Source: Tsuneonella suprasediminis (GTDB lineage Bacteria; Pseudomonadota; Alphaproteobacteria; Sphingomonadales; Sphingomonadaceae). From it: DNA of 64,000 nucleotides. Location of the stretch: contig NZ_RAHJ01000019.1 of the NCBI RefSeq assembly GCF_003605755.1, forward strand, positions 1 through 64,000. Reading direction: 5' to 3'. A program made the translations under genes and the position numbers. The notes under the pieces are model-generated. The model was not told where the DNA came from. It made no database searches and saw nothing but the letters and a program-made list of their open reading frames with translations. Positions 53,971 to 63,430 of the stretch are shown here, in pieces (the first letter of the stretch is position 1; each line of letters begins with the position of its first letter).

Positions 53971-55095
53971 ATGGGGGACCGAACTATGCGGATTTGGAAA
54001 GCCCTGCCAGTGGCAGTGGCAGCGGGGATGGTCATGATCGGGCCAACGACGGCGCAGGCGCGACCATCCGGGGAGATTGTCGGCCCGGTTCTGAAACAGC
54101 ATTCTTCCATAACCAAGATGCGTAAGACTTTGCGCGGGCGTGAGAAGAAGGGGCAATCGCTGACGGGCGCCGAGTATTATGCACTGGCGTTCTCATGCGG
54201 TTACGAGGAGCCGAAGGGCCCTTCGAAGATCATGAACTTTCTCTCTCAGTCGAAATGCACCGATCAGATTGCTGAATACTATGTGCAGGCCGGGATGCAT
54301 GGCACCCCGGAAGGCTTTCTGGCTGCCGGCAAAGCCATCGGTACGGGCGACAAGGCCTATATGTATGGTCAGGCCGCTTACCAACTTGCGGGCAATGATT
54401 CGGAATTACGGAGCGACGCCTTGGAATTCCTGTCCGAAATTCGCGATGGGGTCAGCAGCCCGGCACAAGCAAACCAGCAGGCGACTGCTCTGGCGGCAAG
54501 CCTTGTTTCGAACCGTCGCTATGCTTCAAGCTCATCCGCTGCGCCAGATAGTGTCGTTGCAGCAGGGGCTAAACCCAAATTGACGTGGCTGGACTTCAAA
54601 AATCCAAAGCGTTGCGAGTGGGGCCCCTTGGCATTCAGGCCATTTGTCAATTCCGTCAGAGCCACTGGCAAGAACGGTGCCTGGCGGGCATATCCCACCC
54701 GCATACCCGGCATCAGCAAACCGGCCGGAATTCGTATCATCCGGAATGAACGGGTGCAGAACGAGCCATTCGAATACGACTTCGAAGGGCGCTGGAATGG
54801 CCTGAATGTTGTGGGATTGAGGCAAGGCAGTATGCAAGGCTACCCCTTCAAATACAGCGGTACGGCAATAAGGTTCAGCGATCCCGTATCCGTCGTCGTG
54901 CGCCGCCTCGCCAGCCTTGGTTTCCCGGTAAAGCCCGATGGCAGTCTGTACCTTGTCGAAAAGCCACGCCGCGAACGGTATAGCGGACCGGATGGATCAG
55001 GGGTCGCAACCGTTGTCGATACCCTTGCAACGTGGGTCGTTCGCCGGGGCAAGGAAACATACTTTTTCTGTGACCAGAACGATGAATGGCAATAG
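53971..55095 (+). CDS. Exported protein of unknown function
   Basis: A 374-residue protein. It begins with a signal peptide WKALPVAVAAGMVMIGPTTA, cleaved near AQA. The mature part has a helical first half with Tyr/Gly/Cys-containing segments (GAEYYALAFSCGYEEPKGPS, CTDQIAEYYVQAGMHGTPEG) and a beta-rich second half (IRFSDPVSVVVRRLASLGFP, VATVVDTLATWVVRRGKETY). I recognise no family and no catalytic motif. AGGAG lies five bases before the ATG at 53971; 53986 is an alternative. Codon use is a little less GC-biased than in its neighbours. Confidence 0.75.
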   Translation: MGDRTMRIWKALPVAVAAGMVMIGPTTAQARPSGEIVGPVLKQHSSITKMRKTLRGREKKGQSLTGAEYYALAFSCGYEEPKGPSKIMNFLSQSKCTDQIAEYYVQAGMHGTPEGFLAAGKAIGTGDKAYMYGQAAYQLAGNDSELRSDALEFLSEIRDGVSSPAQANQQATALAASLVSNRRYASSSSAAPDSVVAAGAKPKLTWLDFKNPKRCEWGPLAFRPFVNSVRATGKNGAWRAYPTRIPGISKPAGIRIIRNERVQNEPFEYDFEGRWNGLNVVGLRQGSMQGYPFKYSGTAIRFSDPVSVVVRRLASLGFPVKPDGSLYLVEKPRRERYSGPDGSGVATVVDTLATWVVRRGKETYFFCDQNDEWQ

Positions 55096-55172
55096 CGCTG
55101 ACCCTAGCCGTGCTGTGATGCGGTCGCTAAGGCAGATGTGAGAATCATATCCAGCTTAAGGGCCACTTTCAC

Positions 55173-55826
55173 ATGAAGTTCTTCGCCGACACCGCCGAAA
55201 TCGACGATATCAGGGAACTGGCCGAAACCGGCCTGCTCGATGGTGTCACCACCAATCCCAGCCTGATCGCCAAATCGGGCCGCGATTTCATGGAAGTGAC
55301 GAAGGAAATTTGCGGCATCACCGATGGCCCGGTCAGCGCGGAAGTGGTCGCGCTCGATCACGAAACGATGATGAAAGAGGCCGAAATCCTCCGCAAAATC
55401 GCTGACAATGTCTGCATCAAAGTGCCGCTGACGATTGACGGGCTGAAAACCTGCAAAGCGCTGACGGGCGATGGCACGATGGTGAACGTCACTCTGTGCT
55501 TCTCCGCCAATCAGGCGCTGCTCGCGGCGAAGGCGGGGGCGACGTTCGTGTCTCCGTTCGTCGGGCGGCATGACGATAACGGGTTCGACGGGATGGATCT
55601 GATCCGCGATATCCGCCTGATTTACGATAACTATCTGTTCGACACCGAAATTCTTGTCGCCAGCGTTCGCCATGCGACCCACGTGCTGGAAAGCGCGCGG
55701 ATCGGGGCCGATGTTGCGACGATGCCGCCCAAGGTTATCAAAGCGCTGGCCAACCATGTCCTGACCGACAAGGGCATCGAAGGTTTCCTTGCTGATTGGG
55801 CGAAGACCGGGCAGAGCATTCTGTAA
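55173..55826 (+). CDS. fsa: Transaldolase, small (FSA-like) type
   Basis: A 217-residue TIM-barrel aldolase. It starts [20 protein letters not shown] and has [20 protein letters not shown] and the Schiff-base Lys83 in [20 protein letters not shown], then [13 protein letters not shown]. Members of this family act either as transaldolase of the pentose phosphate pathway or as fructose-6-phosphate aldolase; the presence of Phe or Tyr at the position near 180 that separates the two was not checked with an alignment. It overlaps by frame with, but precedes, cobT. Confidence 0.92.
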   Translation: MKFFADTAEIDDIRELAETGLLDGVTTNPSLIAKSGRDFMEVTKEICGITDGPVSAEVVALDHETMMKEAEILRKIADNVCIKVPLTIDGLKTCKALTGDGTMVNVTLCFSANQALLAAKAGATFVSPFVGRHDDNGFDGMDLIRDIRLIYDNYLFDTEILVASVRHATHVLESARIGADVATMPPKVIKALANHVLTDKGIEGFLADWAKTGQSIL

Positions 55827-55840
55827 GTTTCAGACGCGCG

Positions 55841-57664
55841 TTGGCCGACCAGACTCCTCTCGACCGTTTCAAGCAGGCGCTGACCGGCACAGCGCGCGCC
55901 ATCGCGCACGAACCGGAGGTTGAGGTTGCGTGGAGCGCGGATTCGCCCAGTGCCAGTGGCAAGAATTTCCGCGTTCCCTTGCCGGGCCGCACACTGCCGC
56001 CCGATCAGGCGCGGGAAGCGCGCGGCTTTGCCGACAGCTTTGCGCTCAGGCTGCGCCATCATAACGAAGCGCTCCACGCGAAGAACGCGCCGAGCGAGCC
56101 GACCGCGCGTGCCTGTTACGACGCGATAGAGCAGGTTCGTTACGAGGCTCTCGGTGCGAACAATTTTGCCGGGATGCGCGGCAATCTTGCCTCTGCGACA
56201 GATCTACGCACCGCATCCGATCCTATTTCCCGCGCGCAGTCGGCTGATGACGTGCCGGTGCAATCGGCGCTTGGGCTAATGTTGCGGGAAAAGCTGACCG
56301 GCGAACCCGTGCCCGACCGCGCCCGTGCCGGGGTGGAAATGGTTCGCGAATTCATCGAGAGCCGTGCGGGCACAGACTTTGAATCGCTGGCTCTTTCGCT
56401 TGACGATCAGGCCGCATTTCAGGGGCTTGCGCTTGATATGTTGCGCCACCTCGATCTCGTGGTGCCCGACGACCTCGATGAACCATCCGACGCGGACGAT
56501 GGTGGCGACGAGGAAGAGGGGGAAACTCCCGAAGAAGACGGCGACGAACAGAACGAAGGCGAGGGCGATCCGCAAACCGCCGAAGTCGCTGGTGAGCCGA
56601 GCGAGGGCGATTCGGACGGGGAAGATCAGACCGAAACCACCTCCGATCAGGAAATGACCGAAGGCGACCCGGACGACGAGGGCGAGGAGGGCATGATGCC
56701 CGTGCGTCCGAACCGCCCGTGGACCGACCTGCCCGATGATTTCAACTACAAGGCTTATACCGAGAAGTTCGACGAAGTGGTCGAAGCGATCGAGCTGTGC
56801 GATGCCGATGAACTGGATCGTCTGCGCGCCTATCTCGATAGCCAGCTGACCGGCCTGCAAGGCGTGGTCACGCGTCTGGCCAATCGGCTTCAGCGCCGCC
56901 TGATGGCGCAACAGAACCGCGCGTGGGACTTCGATCAGGAAGAGGGGATGCTCGATGCCGCGCGGCTGTCCCGAGTGGTGATCAGCCCCGGACATTCGCT
57001 CAGCTACAAGATTGAGCGCGAACAGGAATTCAAGGATACGGTGGTCACCCTGCTGATCGACAATTCCGGCTCGATGCGCGGGCGGCCGATTTCCATCGCC
57101 GCGATCAGCGCCGATATCCTTGGCCGCACTCTGGAGCGGTGCGGGGTTAAAACGGAAGTGCTTGGCTTCACCACCCGCGCGTGGAAGGGCGGGCAATCGC
57201 GCGAAGCGTGGCTGGCCGATGGCAAGCCGCCGCAACCGGGCCGCCTCAACGACTTGCGCCATATCGTTTACAAGAAGGCCGACGAACCCTGGCGCCGCGC
57301 CCGGCGCAATCTTGGCCTGATGATGCGCGAAGGGCTGTTGAAGGAAAACATCGACGGCGAAGCTCTGTTATGGGCGCACGACCGCCTGCTGGCGCGCCCC
57401 GAAGATCGCCGCATCCTGATCGTGATTTCCGACGGCGCCCCGGTGGATGACAGCACGCTGAGCGTGAACAGCGCGGGCTATCTCGAACAGCACTTGCGTA
57501 AGGTGATCGACTGGATCGAGAAACAGTCTCCGGTGCAGCTTGTCGCGATCGGCATCGGTCACGATGTTACGCGGTATTACAAACGCGCGGTGACGATTAT
57601 GGATGTCGAACAACTCGGCGGCACGATTATCGAGCAACTGGCGGATCTGTTCGAAGTCGATTGA
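55841..57664 (+). CDS. cobT: Cobaltochelatase subunit CobT
   Basis: CobT is the large subunit of the aerobic cobaltochelatase, acting with AAA+ CobS and CobN to insert cobalt in hydrogenobyrinate diamide. The protein is taken to start at the TTG at 55841 (607 residues), where homology begins with [19 protein letters not shown]; an in-frame TTG at 55796 inside the transaldolase gene is possible. A long acidic linker (about 205-285) is rich in Asp/Glu/Gly. The C-terminal VWA domain has the MIDAS motif DNSGSMRG (from Asp407) and [20 protein letters not shown]. No cobS or cobN is in the window. Confidence 0.92.
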   Translation: MADQTPLDRFKQALTGTARAIAHEPEVEVAWSADSPSASGKNFRVPLPGRTLPPDQAREARGFADSFALRLRHHNEALHAKNAPSEPTARACYDAIEQVRYEALGANNFAGMRGNLASATDLRTASDPISRAQSADDVPVQSALGLMLREKLTGEPVPDRARAGVEMVREFIESRAGTDFESLALSLDDQAAFQGLALDMLRHLDLVVPDDLDEPSDADDGGDEEEGETPEEDGDEQNEGEGDPQTAEVAGEPSEGDSDGEDQTETTSDQEMTEGDPDDEGEEGMMPVRPNRPWTDLPDDFNYKAYTEKFDEVVEAIELCDADELDRLRAYLDSQLTGLQGVVTRLANRLQRRLMAQQNRAWDFDQEEGMLDAARLSRVVISPGHSLSYKIEREQEFKDTVVTLLIDNSGSMRGRPISIAAISADILGRTLERCGVKTEVLGFTTRAWKGGQSREAWLADGKPPQPGRLNDLRHIVYKKADEPWRRARRNLGLMMREGLLKENIDGEALLWAHDRLLARPEDRRILIVISDGAPVDDSTLSVNSAGYLEQHLRKVIDWIEKQSPVQLVAIGIGHDVTRYYKRAVTIMDVEQLGGTIIEQLADLFEVD

Positions 57665-57729
57665 TTGCCCGATCTCCTTCGTATGGTTCATGCGGTGAGC
57701 GATAGCGGGACTTTGTCGGAGAGTTACCA

Positions 57730-58404
57730 ATGACCCCCACCCAAGCCATCGCCACGCGCCGTTCGATCCGCGCCTTCACCGATCAGCCGGTTGATCGCGA
57801 AACACTCGCTCGCATTCTGGAGAAGGCGCAGCGCGCGCCCAGCGGCGGGAATGTGCAACCGTGGAACGCCATCGTACTGAGCGGCGAACCGATGCAGCGG
57901 CTGTTCGACCGTGTGGCACTGGAATTTCCCAAGGGCCGCGCCGCACTGCAGCCAGAATACAATATCTACCCGCCCGAACTGGAGGGCGCATACGAGGCGC
58001 GCCGCTTCGGCGTGGGGGAGGACATGTATAGCGCGCTGGGCGTTGCGCGGGAGGACAAGGCGCAACGTCTGGCATGGTTCGCCAGCAATTTCCGTGCATT
58101 CGGTGCGCCGGTTCTCATGCTGATCCACACCCCCAAATACATGGGGTCGCCGCAGTGGGCCGATATTGGCATGTGGATGCAAAGCGTAATGCTGTTGCTG
58201 CGCGAAGAAGGGCTCGATTCATGCCCGCAGGAAGCGTGGGCCGCTTATTCGCCGCAGGTCCGCGAATGTGTCGACATTCCGGCGGATCACACATTCTTCT
58301 GCGGCATGGCGATCGGCCATCGCGATCCCGATGCACCAGTCAATCGGTTCGATGTGAAGCGCGCACCGCTTGACGAAGTTGTCCGCTGGGAAGGATGGGA
58401 TTGA
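57730..58404 (+). CDS. Nitroreductase family protein
   Basis: A 224-residue flavoprotein of the NfsB/FRP-like group. It begins PTQAIATRRSIRAFTDQPVD with the FMN-binding Arg-Ser motif, has APSGGNVQPWN, and the C-terminal GLDSCPQEAWAAYSPQVREC and FCGMAIGHRDPDAPVN. Such enzymes reduce nitroaromatics or quinones with NAD(P)H; the natural substrate is unknown. It overlaps no neighbour; cysS starts 82 bases later. Confidence 0.92.
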   Translation: MTPTQAIATRRSIRAFTDQPVDRETLARILEKAQRAPSGGNVQPWNAIVLSGEPMQRLFDRVALEFPKGRAALQPEYNIYPPELEGAYEARRFGVGEDMYSALGVAREDKAQRLAWFASNFRAFGAPVLMLIHTPKYMGSPQWADIGMWMQSVMLLLREEGLDSCPQEAWAAYSPQVRECVDIPADHTFFCGMAIGHRDPDAPVNRFDVKRAPLDEVVRWEGWD

Positions 58405-58486
58405 GCCAGCCCGGTCGCAATCTGCACGCGCGTTAGGGACTGCGAAACGATTGACCGCGCTCGTGTGCATCGTCAAAGCCGACGGT

Positions 58487-59992
58487 ATGACCGAACTCAC
58501 GCTTTTCAACAGCCTGACCCGCAGCCTTGAACCGTTCGTGCCCGTGCATCCGGGCGAAGCGCGCGTGTATTCCTGCGGTCCGACGGTCTATAACTATCCT
58601 CATATCGGCAATATGCGCGCCTATGTGTTTGCCGACGTGCTCGGTCGCACACTGAGCTGGAAGGGGTACAAGCTCACCCACGTTATCAACATCACCGATG
58701 TCGGCCATCTGACCGACGATGCCGATGCGGGTGAGGATAAGCTGGAAAAGGCCGCCGCGCAGCGCGCTCAGTCGATCTGGGACATCGCGAAGCACTACAC
58801 AGAGGCCTATTGGGCGGATATCAAAGCGCTCAACATCCGGCAGCCGGCGCACTGGTCGATCGCCACCGACTATATCGATGCGATGATCGAGTTTGCCGAG
58901 AGCATTGCAGCAGAACACTGCTATGAACTCGACAGCGGGCTCTATTTCGATGTCTCGACAGTGGCGGACTATGGCCGGCTGGCGCGTGCCGTTACCGAGG
59001 AAGGCGAAGGCCGCATCGAAGCGGTCGATGGCAAGCGGAACGCCGCCGACTTCGCGATCTGGCGCAAGACTCCGCCGGGTGAAAAGCGGCAGATGGAATG
59101 GGATAGCCCGTGGGGTCGTGGCGCGCCGGGCTGGCATCTCGAATGCTCTGTGATGAGTGGGAAGTTGCTGGGCTTCCCGTTCGATATTCACACTGGCGGG
59201 ATCGATCACCGCGAAATCCACCATGCCAACGAGATCGCCCAAAATCAGGCATTCTGCGGTTGTGGCAGCCTTTCCACGGCGACCAATTCGGGCGCCAAGA
59301 TCTGGATGCACAACAACTTCCTCGTCGAACGCAGCGGCAAGATGAGCAAGTCGAGCGGGGAATTCCTGCGGCTCCAGTTGCTGATCGACAAAGGATATCA
59401 TCCGCTCGCCTATCGCCTGATGTGCCTGCAGGCGCATTATCGCAGCGAGCTGGAGTTTTCGTGGGAAGGGCTGGGCGCGGCTCTGACCCGGCTGAAACGT
59501 ATGCTGATGGCTGCTGAAAAGCTCAGCGAAGTGGCGAGTCCTCGCGAAGGCGGGGACCTCAGGCAGCAAGGTGCCGAAGGTGCGGATACGGCCCCGCTTT
59601 CGCGCGATCGCCTGCATCCCAAATTCGTTCCGATGCTCGAAAAATTCGATGCTGCCATGTCGGACGATCTCAACACTGCCGTGGCTCTGACGGCGCTTGA
59701 AGATGCGCTGGCGGTGAAGAAAGTCGATCTGGCTGCCAAACGGGCGGTGATCGCTGAAATGGATGCAGTGCTAGGCCTCAACCTGTTCGGCCTGACGCGT
59801 GCCGACCTCCGCATCCGTCCCAAAGATGCAACCATCACCGAGGCAGAGATCGAGGACGAACTCGTTCGCCGTAAGGCTGCACGGGCAGACAAGGATTTCG
59901 CCACCTCCGATGCGATCCGCGACGAGCTCGCCGGGAAGGGGGTGGAGGTGATGGATGGCGATCCGTTAGGGTGGGAGTGGAAATTGGCATGA
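58487..59992 (+). CDS. cysS: Cysteinyl-tRNA synthetase
   Basis: CysS charges tRNA-Cys. The 501-residue enzyme starts at 58487 (MTELTLFNSLTRSLEPFVPV) and has zinc Cys30 in VYSCGPTVYNY, the HIGN motif right after, NITDVGHLTDDADAGEDKLE, the second zinc site around WHLECSVMSG and GGIDHREIHHANEIAQ, and KMSKS (285-289). The anticodon-side helical part carries an unusual insertion at about residues 353-373, encoded by a palindromic repeat (59543-59604). The longer in-frame start at 58370 overlaps the nitroreductase gene and is rejected. The stop overlaps the next gene. Confidence 0.96.
   Translation: MTELTLFNSLTRSLEPFVPVHPGEARVYSCGPTVYNYPHIGNMRAYVFADVLGRTLSWKGYKLTHVINITDVGHLTDDADAGEDKLEKAAAQRAQSIWDIAKHYTEAYWADIKALNIRQPAHWSIATDYIDAMIEFAESIAAEHCYELDSGLYFDVSTVADYGRLARAVTEEGEGRIEAVDGKRNAADFAIWRKTPPGEKRQMEWDSPWGRGAPGWHLECSVMSGKLLGFPFDIHTGGIDHREIHHANEIAQNQAFCGCGSLSTATNSGAKIWMHNNFLVERSGKMSKSSGEFLRLQLLIDKGYHPLAYRLMCLQAHYRSELEFSWEGLGAALTRLKRMLMAAEKLSEVASPREGGDLRQQGAEGADTAPLSRDRLHPKFVPMLEKFDAAMSDDLNTAVALTALEDALAVKKVDLAAKRAVIAEMDAVLGLNLFGLTRADLRIRPKDATITEAEIEDELVRRKAARADKDFATSDAIRDELAGKGVEVMDGDPLGWEWKLA
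59543..59604 (+). repeat. Palindromic repeat inserted in frame in cysS
   Basis: CGCGAAGGCGGGG (59543-59555) pairs with CCCCGCTTTCGCG (59592-59604); twelve of thirteen positions match. The element encodes a Gly/Gln/Ala/Asp-rich stretch (REGGDLRQQGAEGADTAPLS) that lies between the catalytic part and the C-terminal helices, where a flexible loop is tolerated. It resembles intergenic repeats with a CGCGAAGGCGGGG core that I recall from sphingomonads, and the in-frame palindromic elements known in Rickettsia. Confidence 0.65.
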
Positions 59993-60471
59993 TCCGCGCA
60001 CTGATAATCGCTGCGTCGCTGTCGCTGGCTGCTCTGCCGACTGCGGCCATGACAGCGGACAAGCGCCCTGCGGTGCAGGCTGCTCTCGCGCTCTACGATG
60101 GGTATCGCGGGAATGGGAATGTCACGGCCGCCGATTGGGAACTGCCGGTGTTCTCCGCCGATCTGACGCGGATTATCGCCGCGTGGATGGCGAAGAACGA
60201 AGCGGGAGACGTGACCGAGTTGAGCGATTTTGGCTGGTTCTGCGAATGTCAGGACTGGGATCAGCAGGGTTTTAAGGTTAAACCCCTTTCGGTGAAGCAG
60301 AATGGCGATCACGCCACGATCCGTATGCGCGTGCGCGCCGGATGGGGCACTTCGGTCGAACAGAACCTTGTTATGGTGCGCGAAGATGGTCGCTGGCTGC
60401 TCGACGATATGACGACGCCGAGCATGCCCACCGGTTTGCGCGCCGCGTTGCACGAAGCGATGTCCGACTGA
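59989..60471 (+). CDS. DUF3828-like exported protein
   Basis: A 160-residue protein with a signal peptide (MIRALIIAASLSLAALPTAA, cleaved near AMT) and a mature domain with LYDGYRGNGNVTAADWELPV, FCECQDWDQQGFKVKPLSV and DGRWLLDDMTTPSMPTGL. The layout fits DUF3828, a periplasmic family of unknown role. The ATG at 59989 overlaps the cysS stop by four bases, so translation is coupled although the functions are unrelated. An in-frame GTG or ATG further up is not needed. Confidence 0.72.
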   Translation: MIRALIIAASLSLAALPTAAMTADKRPAVQAALALYDGYRGNGNVTAADWELPVFSADLTRIIAAWMAKNEAGDVTELSDFGWFCECQDWDQQGFKVKPLSVKQNGDHATIRMRVRAGWGTSVEQNLVMVREDGRWLLDDMTTPSMPTGLRAALHEAMSD

Positions 60472-60516
60472 TACCCTCCGTTAGAAGGGGCCAGAGGACG
60501 CAAGGGAGAGAACCGC

Positions 60517-61455
60517 ATGACCGTTGCCGCCTTGCCTGCCATTATTCGCCCGCTGATCGAACCGCAATTGCCCGACTGGGTCGAGCCGCGGTGGTTCGCC
60601 AGTAAGGAGAAAGCGCTGGAGGTCGCTCCGCAAGCCGAAATCGGATGGTTCGATATGTACGACCACGTGGCGATGGCGGAAACGGTACGCGCGGCGACCG
60701 GTCTGAAATGGCTTAACTCGGTCTATGCCGGGCTGGATTTCCTTCCGCTTGATTTGCTGGCTGAACGCAAGGTGACGATTACCAACGGGGCGGGAATCGG
60801 CGCGCTGACCATCGCGGAATATGTCGTCATGCTGATGTTGACCCATGCCAAGGGCTATCGTGACGTTGTCCGCGCTCAGGATCGGCGCGAATGGCTGCTC
60901 GATTCGCCGGGCAAGATGGAGCTGGCTGGTAGCCGCGCCTTGCTGCTGGGGCTGGGGGCAATCGGATCTCTCATCAGAACCCGGCTGGAAGCGTTCGATG
61001 TCGAAGTCGTGCCAGTGCGCCGCTCTGCCGCCGATGGCGCACTGGGGCCGGACGAATGGCGCGGCAAGCTGGGCGAATTCGACTGGGTTATCCTGGCGGT
61101 CCCCGCAACGCCGGAAACCGATGGGATGATCGGTGCAGCGGAACTGGCGGCGATGAAGGACAGCGCGGTGCTGGTGAATATCGCGCGCGGCACGGTCGTC
61201 GATCAGCCTGCGTTGATCGCGGCGCTGGAGGGGCGGCGGATTGGCGGGGCTTTGCTTGATGTGACAACGCCCGAACCGCTGCCGCCTGAAAGTCCGCTGT
61301 GGACGCTGCCCAATGCACAGGTGACGATGCACCTTTCAGGGCGCGCTCAGGACAAGATGTTCGCGCGCTCTGCTGAACGCTTCCTCGCCAACTGCAACCG
61401 GTATCGCGCCGGGGAGCCATTGGCCCCAATTTTCGATCCTGCCCGCGGATACTGA
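60517..61455 (+). CDS. D-2-hydroxyacid dehydrogenase family protein
   Basis: A 312-residue NAD(P)-dependent dehydrogenase. The cofactor motif is LLLGLGAIGSLIRTRLEAF, the catalytic Arg sits in NIARGTVVDQPALIAALEG, and the Glu/His pair is in LLDVTTPEPLPPESPLWTL and VTMHLSGRAQD. Related enzymes reduce glyoxylate, hydroxypyruvate or phenylpyruvate; the catalytic His seems replaced in position by MHLSG, which is within family variation. A hairpin follows at 61502-61527. It is a single gene. Confidence 0.9.
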   Translation: MTVAALPAIIRPLIEPQLPDWVEPRWFASKEKALEVAPQAEIGWFDMYDHVAMAETVRAATGLKWLNSVYAGLDFLPLDLLAERKVTITNGAGIGALTIAEYVVMLMLTHAKGYRDVVRAQDRREWLLDSPGKMELAGSRALLLGLGAIGSLIRTRLEAFDVEVVPVRRSAADGALGPDEWRGKLGEFDWVILAVPATPETDGMIGAAELAAMKDSAVLVNIARGTVVDQPALIAALEGRRIGGALLDVTTPEPLPPESPLWTLPNAQVTMHLSGRAQDKMFARSAERFLANCNRYRAGEPLAPIFDPARGY

Positions 61456-61501
61456 AGCAAGGGGGGACGTGGGTTCGCCCCTTCTCAAGCCCACAGAGAA
61501 A

Positions 61502-61527
61502 TGGGGCCGACCCGAAGGTCGACCCCA
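61502..61527 (+). terminator. Hairpin after 2-hydroxyacid dehydrogenase gene
   Basis: TGGGG-C-CGACC (61502-61512) pairs with GGTCG-A-CCCCA (61517-61527) around CGAA, ten pairs with one mismatch. It lies 47 bases after the stop. No T-run follows, so it may be an RNA structure with another role. Confidence 0.5.
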
Positions 61528-62015
61528 CTCTCACCGGCGCGTGGGGTCCGCGAGGAACCACTTGGCACCCAGTGCTTTCGCCATCGGGCCGAAGCCTTGT
61601 TGGCTCTGTCACCGGCGCTCGCACCGGCATCCGGTTCCGACCGCTCCCCGTATTGCAGGCCCGAAGGTCTGCACCGTTAAAGCTATCGGTTCCGAGACCG
61701 TTTCCGTTGTTCGATCTGCCTCAATCGGCTGCGCGGATGGGCCGAAGCCTCCTCGCGCTTCCTCGGCAGACCGCTCTGGTAGCGGTCATGGCGACGTTGC
61801 TTCGCGATCCGTTCAGGCAACCTGCCTTGCATTGAGCCGAAGCCTGCTGCATGGCCGATCTCGCAGACCGCGCGGACAGATGCCGCCATATCGATTGAGC
61901 TGAAATTCTTTCGAATTTTCCGGCAGTTAGTCCATCAATCTCGGAAGGTTTCTGCCCTTTCGACAAGGTTGAGACTGCGCCGCACCGCGCCGCTTTTCAA
62001 GCTTTGCAAGCCGTA

Positions 62016-62060
62016 GTTATCCACCGTCCACAGATTTCGCTGTGGACGCGAGTGGATAAC
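62016..62060. repeat. DnaA-box-like interrupted palindrome
   Basis: GTTATCCAC (62016-62024) and CGTCCACAG (62025-62033) are mirrored by CTGTGGACG (62040-62048) and, after a CGA spacer, GTGGATAAC (62052-62060). The outer arms contain TTATCCAC, close to the DnaA box TTATNCACA. The gap of six bases in the middle is ATTTCG. It lies 100 bases past the argG stop. Confidence 0.6.
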
Positions 62061-62126
62061 TCAAACGTTGATCGCATCTTGCGCGGTCGCGATGGGTGTG
62101 ACCATCAAACGCGCAGGAATTTCGCT

Positions 62127-62151
62127 GAGGCGGAGAGGGAATCCCCGCCTC
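62127..62151 (-). terminator. Hairpin after argG
   Basis: GAGGCGG (62127-62133) pairs with CCGCCTC (62145-62151), eleven bases after the argG stop on the minus strand. It lacks a T-run but its position fits a terminator. Confidence 0.5.
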
Positions 62152-62162
62152 GTCGCAACAGC

Positions 62163-63380
<1,218 letters not shown>

Positions 63381-63430
63381 GGGTAAAGGCTCCGATTGGA
63401 GAAGGTTGGAATGGGACTCGCGGAGGGCCA

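Larger units (their letters stand above)
61456..62162. other. Gene-free stretch with hairpins and short repeats
   Basis: About 700 bases with no supported gene. It contains a strong CGAA-loop hairpin (61502-61527), a second one TGCAGGCC-CGAA-GGTCTGCA (about 61653-61672), a 7-bp hairpin GACCGCT with AGCGGTC (about 61768-61786), the decamer GCCGAAGCCT three times (61588, 61741, 61836), an AT-rich patch near 61900-61925, and a DnaA-box-like palindrome (62016-62060). A 68-residue basic reading frame on the minus strand (61683-61889) has no ribosome site and is not called. No rnpB, tmRNA or 6S core could be recognised. Confidence 0.5.

Noticed and set aside
61683-61889. Basic 68-residue frame on the minus strand in the gap before argG
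   Set aside because: No ribosome site and no family match; Arg-rich composition is common for chance frames here.
61456-62162. RNase P RNA, tmRNA or 6S RNA gene
   Set aside because: I looked for the conserved cores of these RNAs on both strands and did not find them; a covariance search would be decisive.
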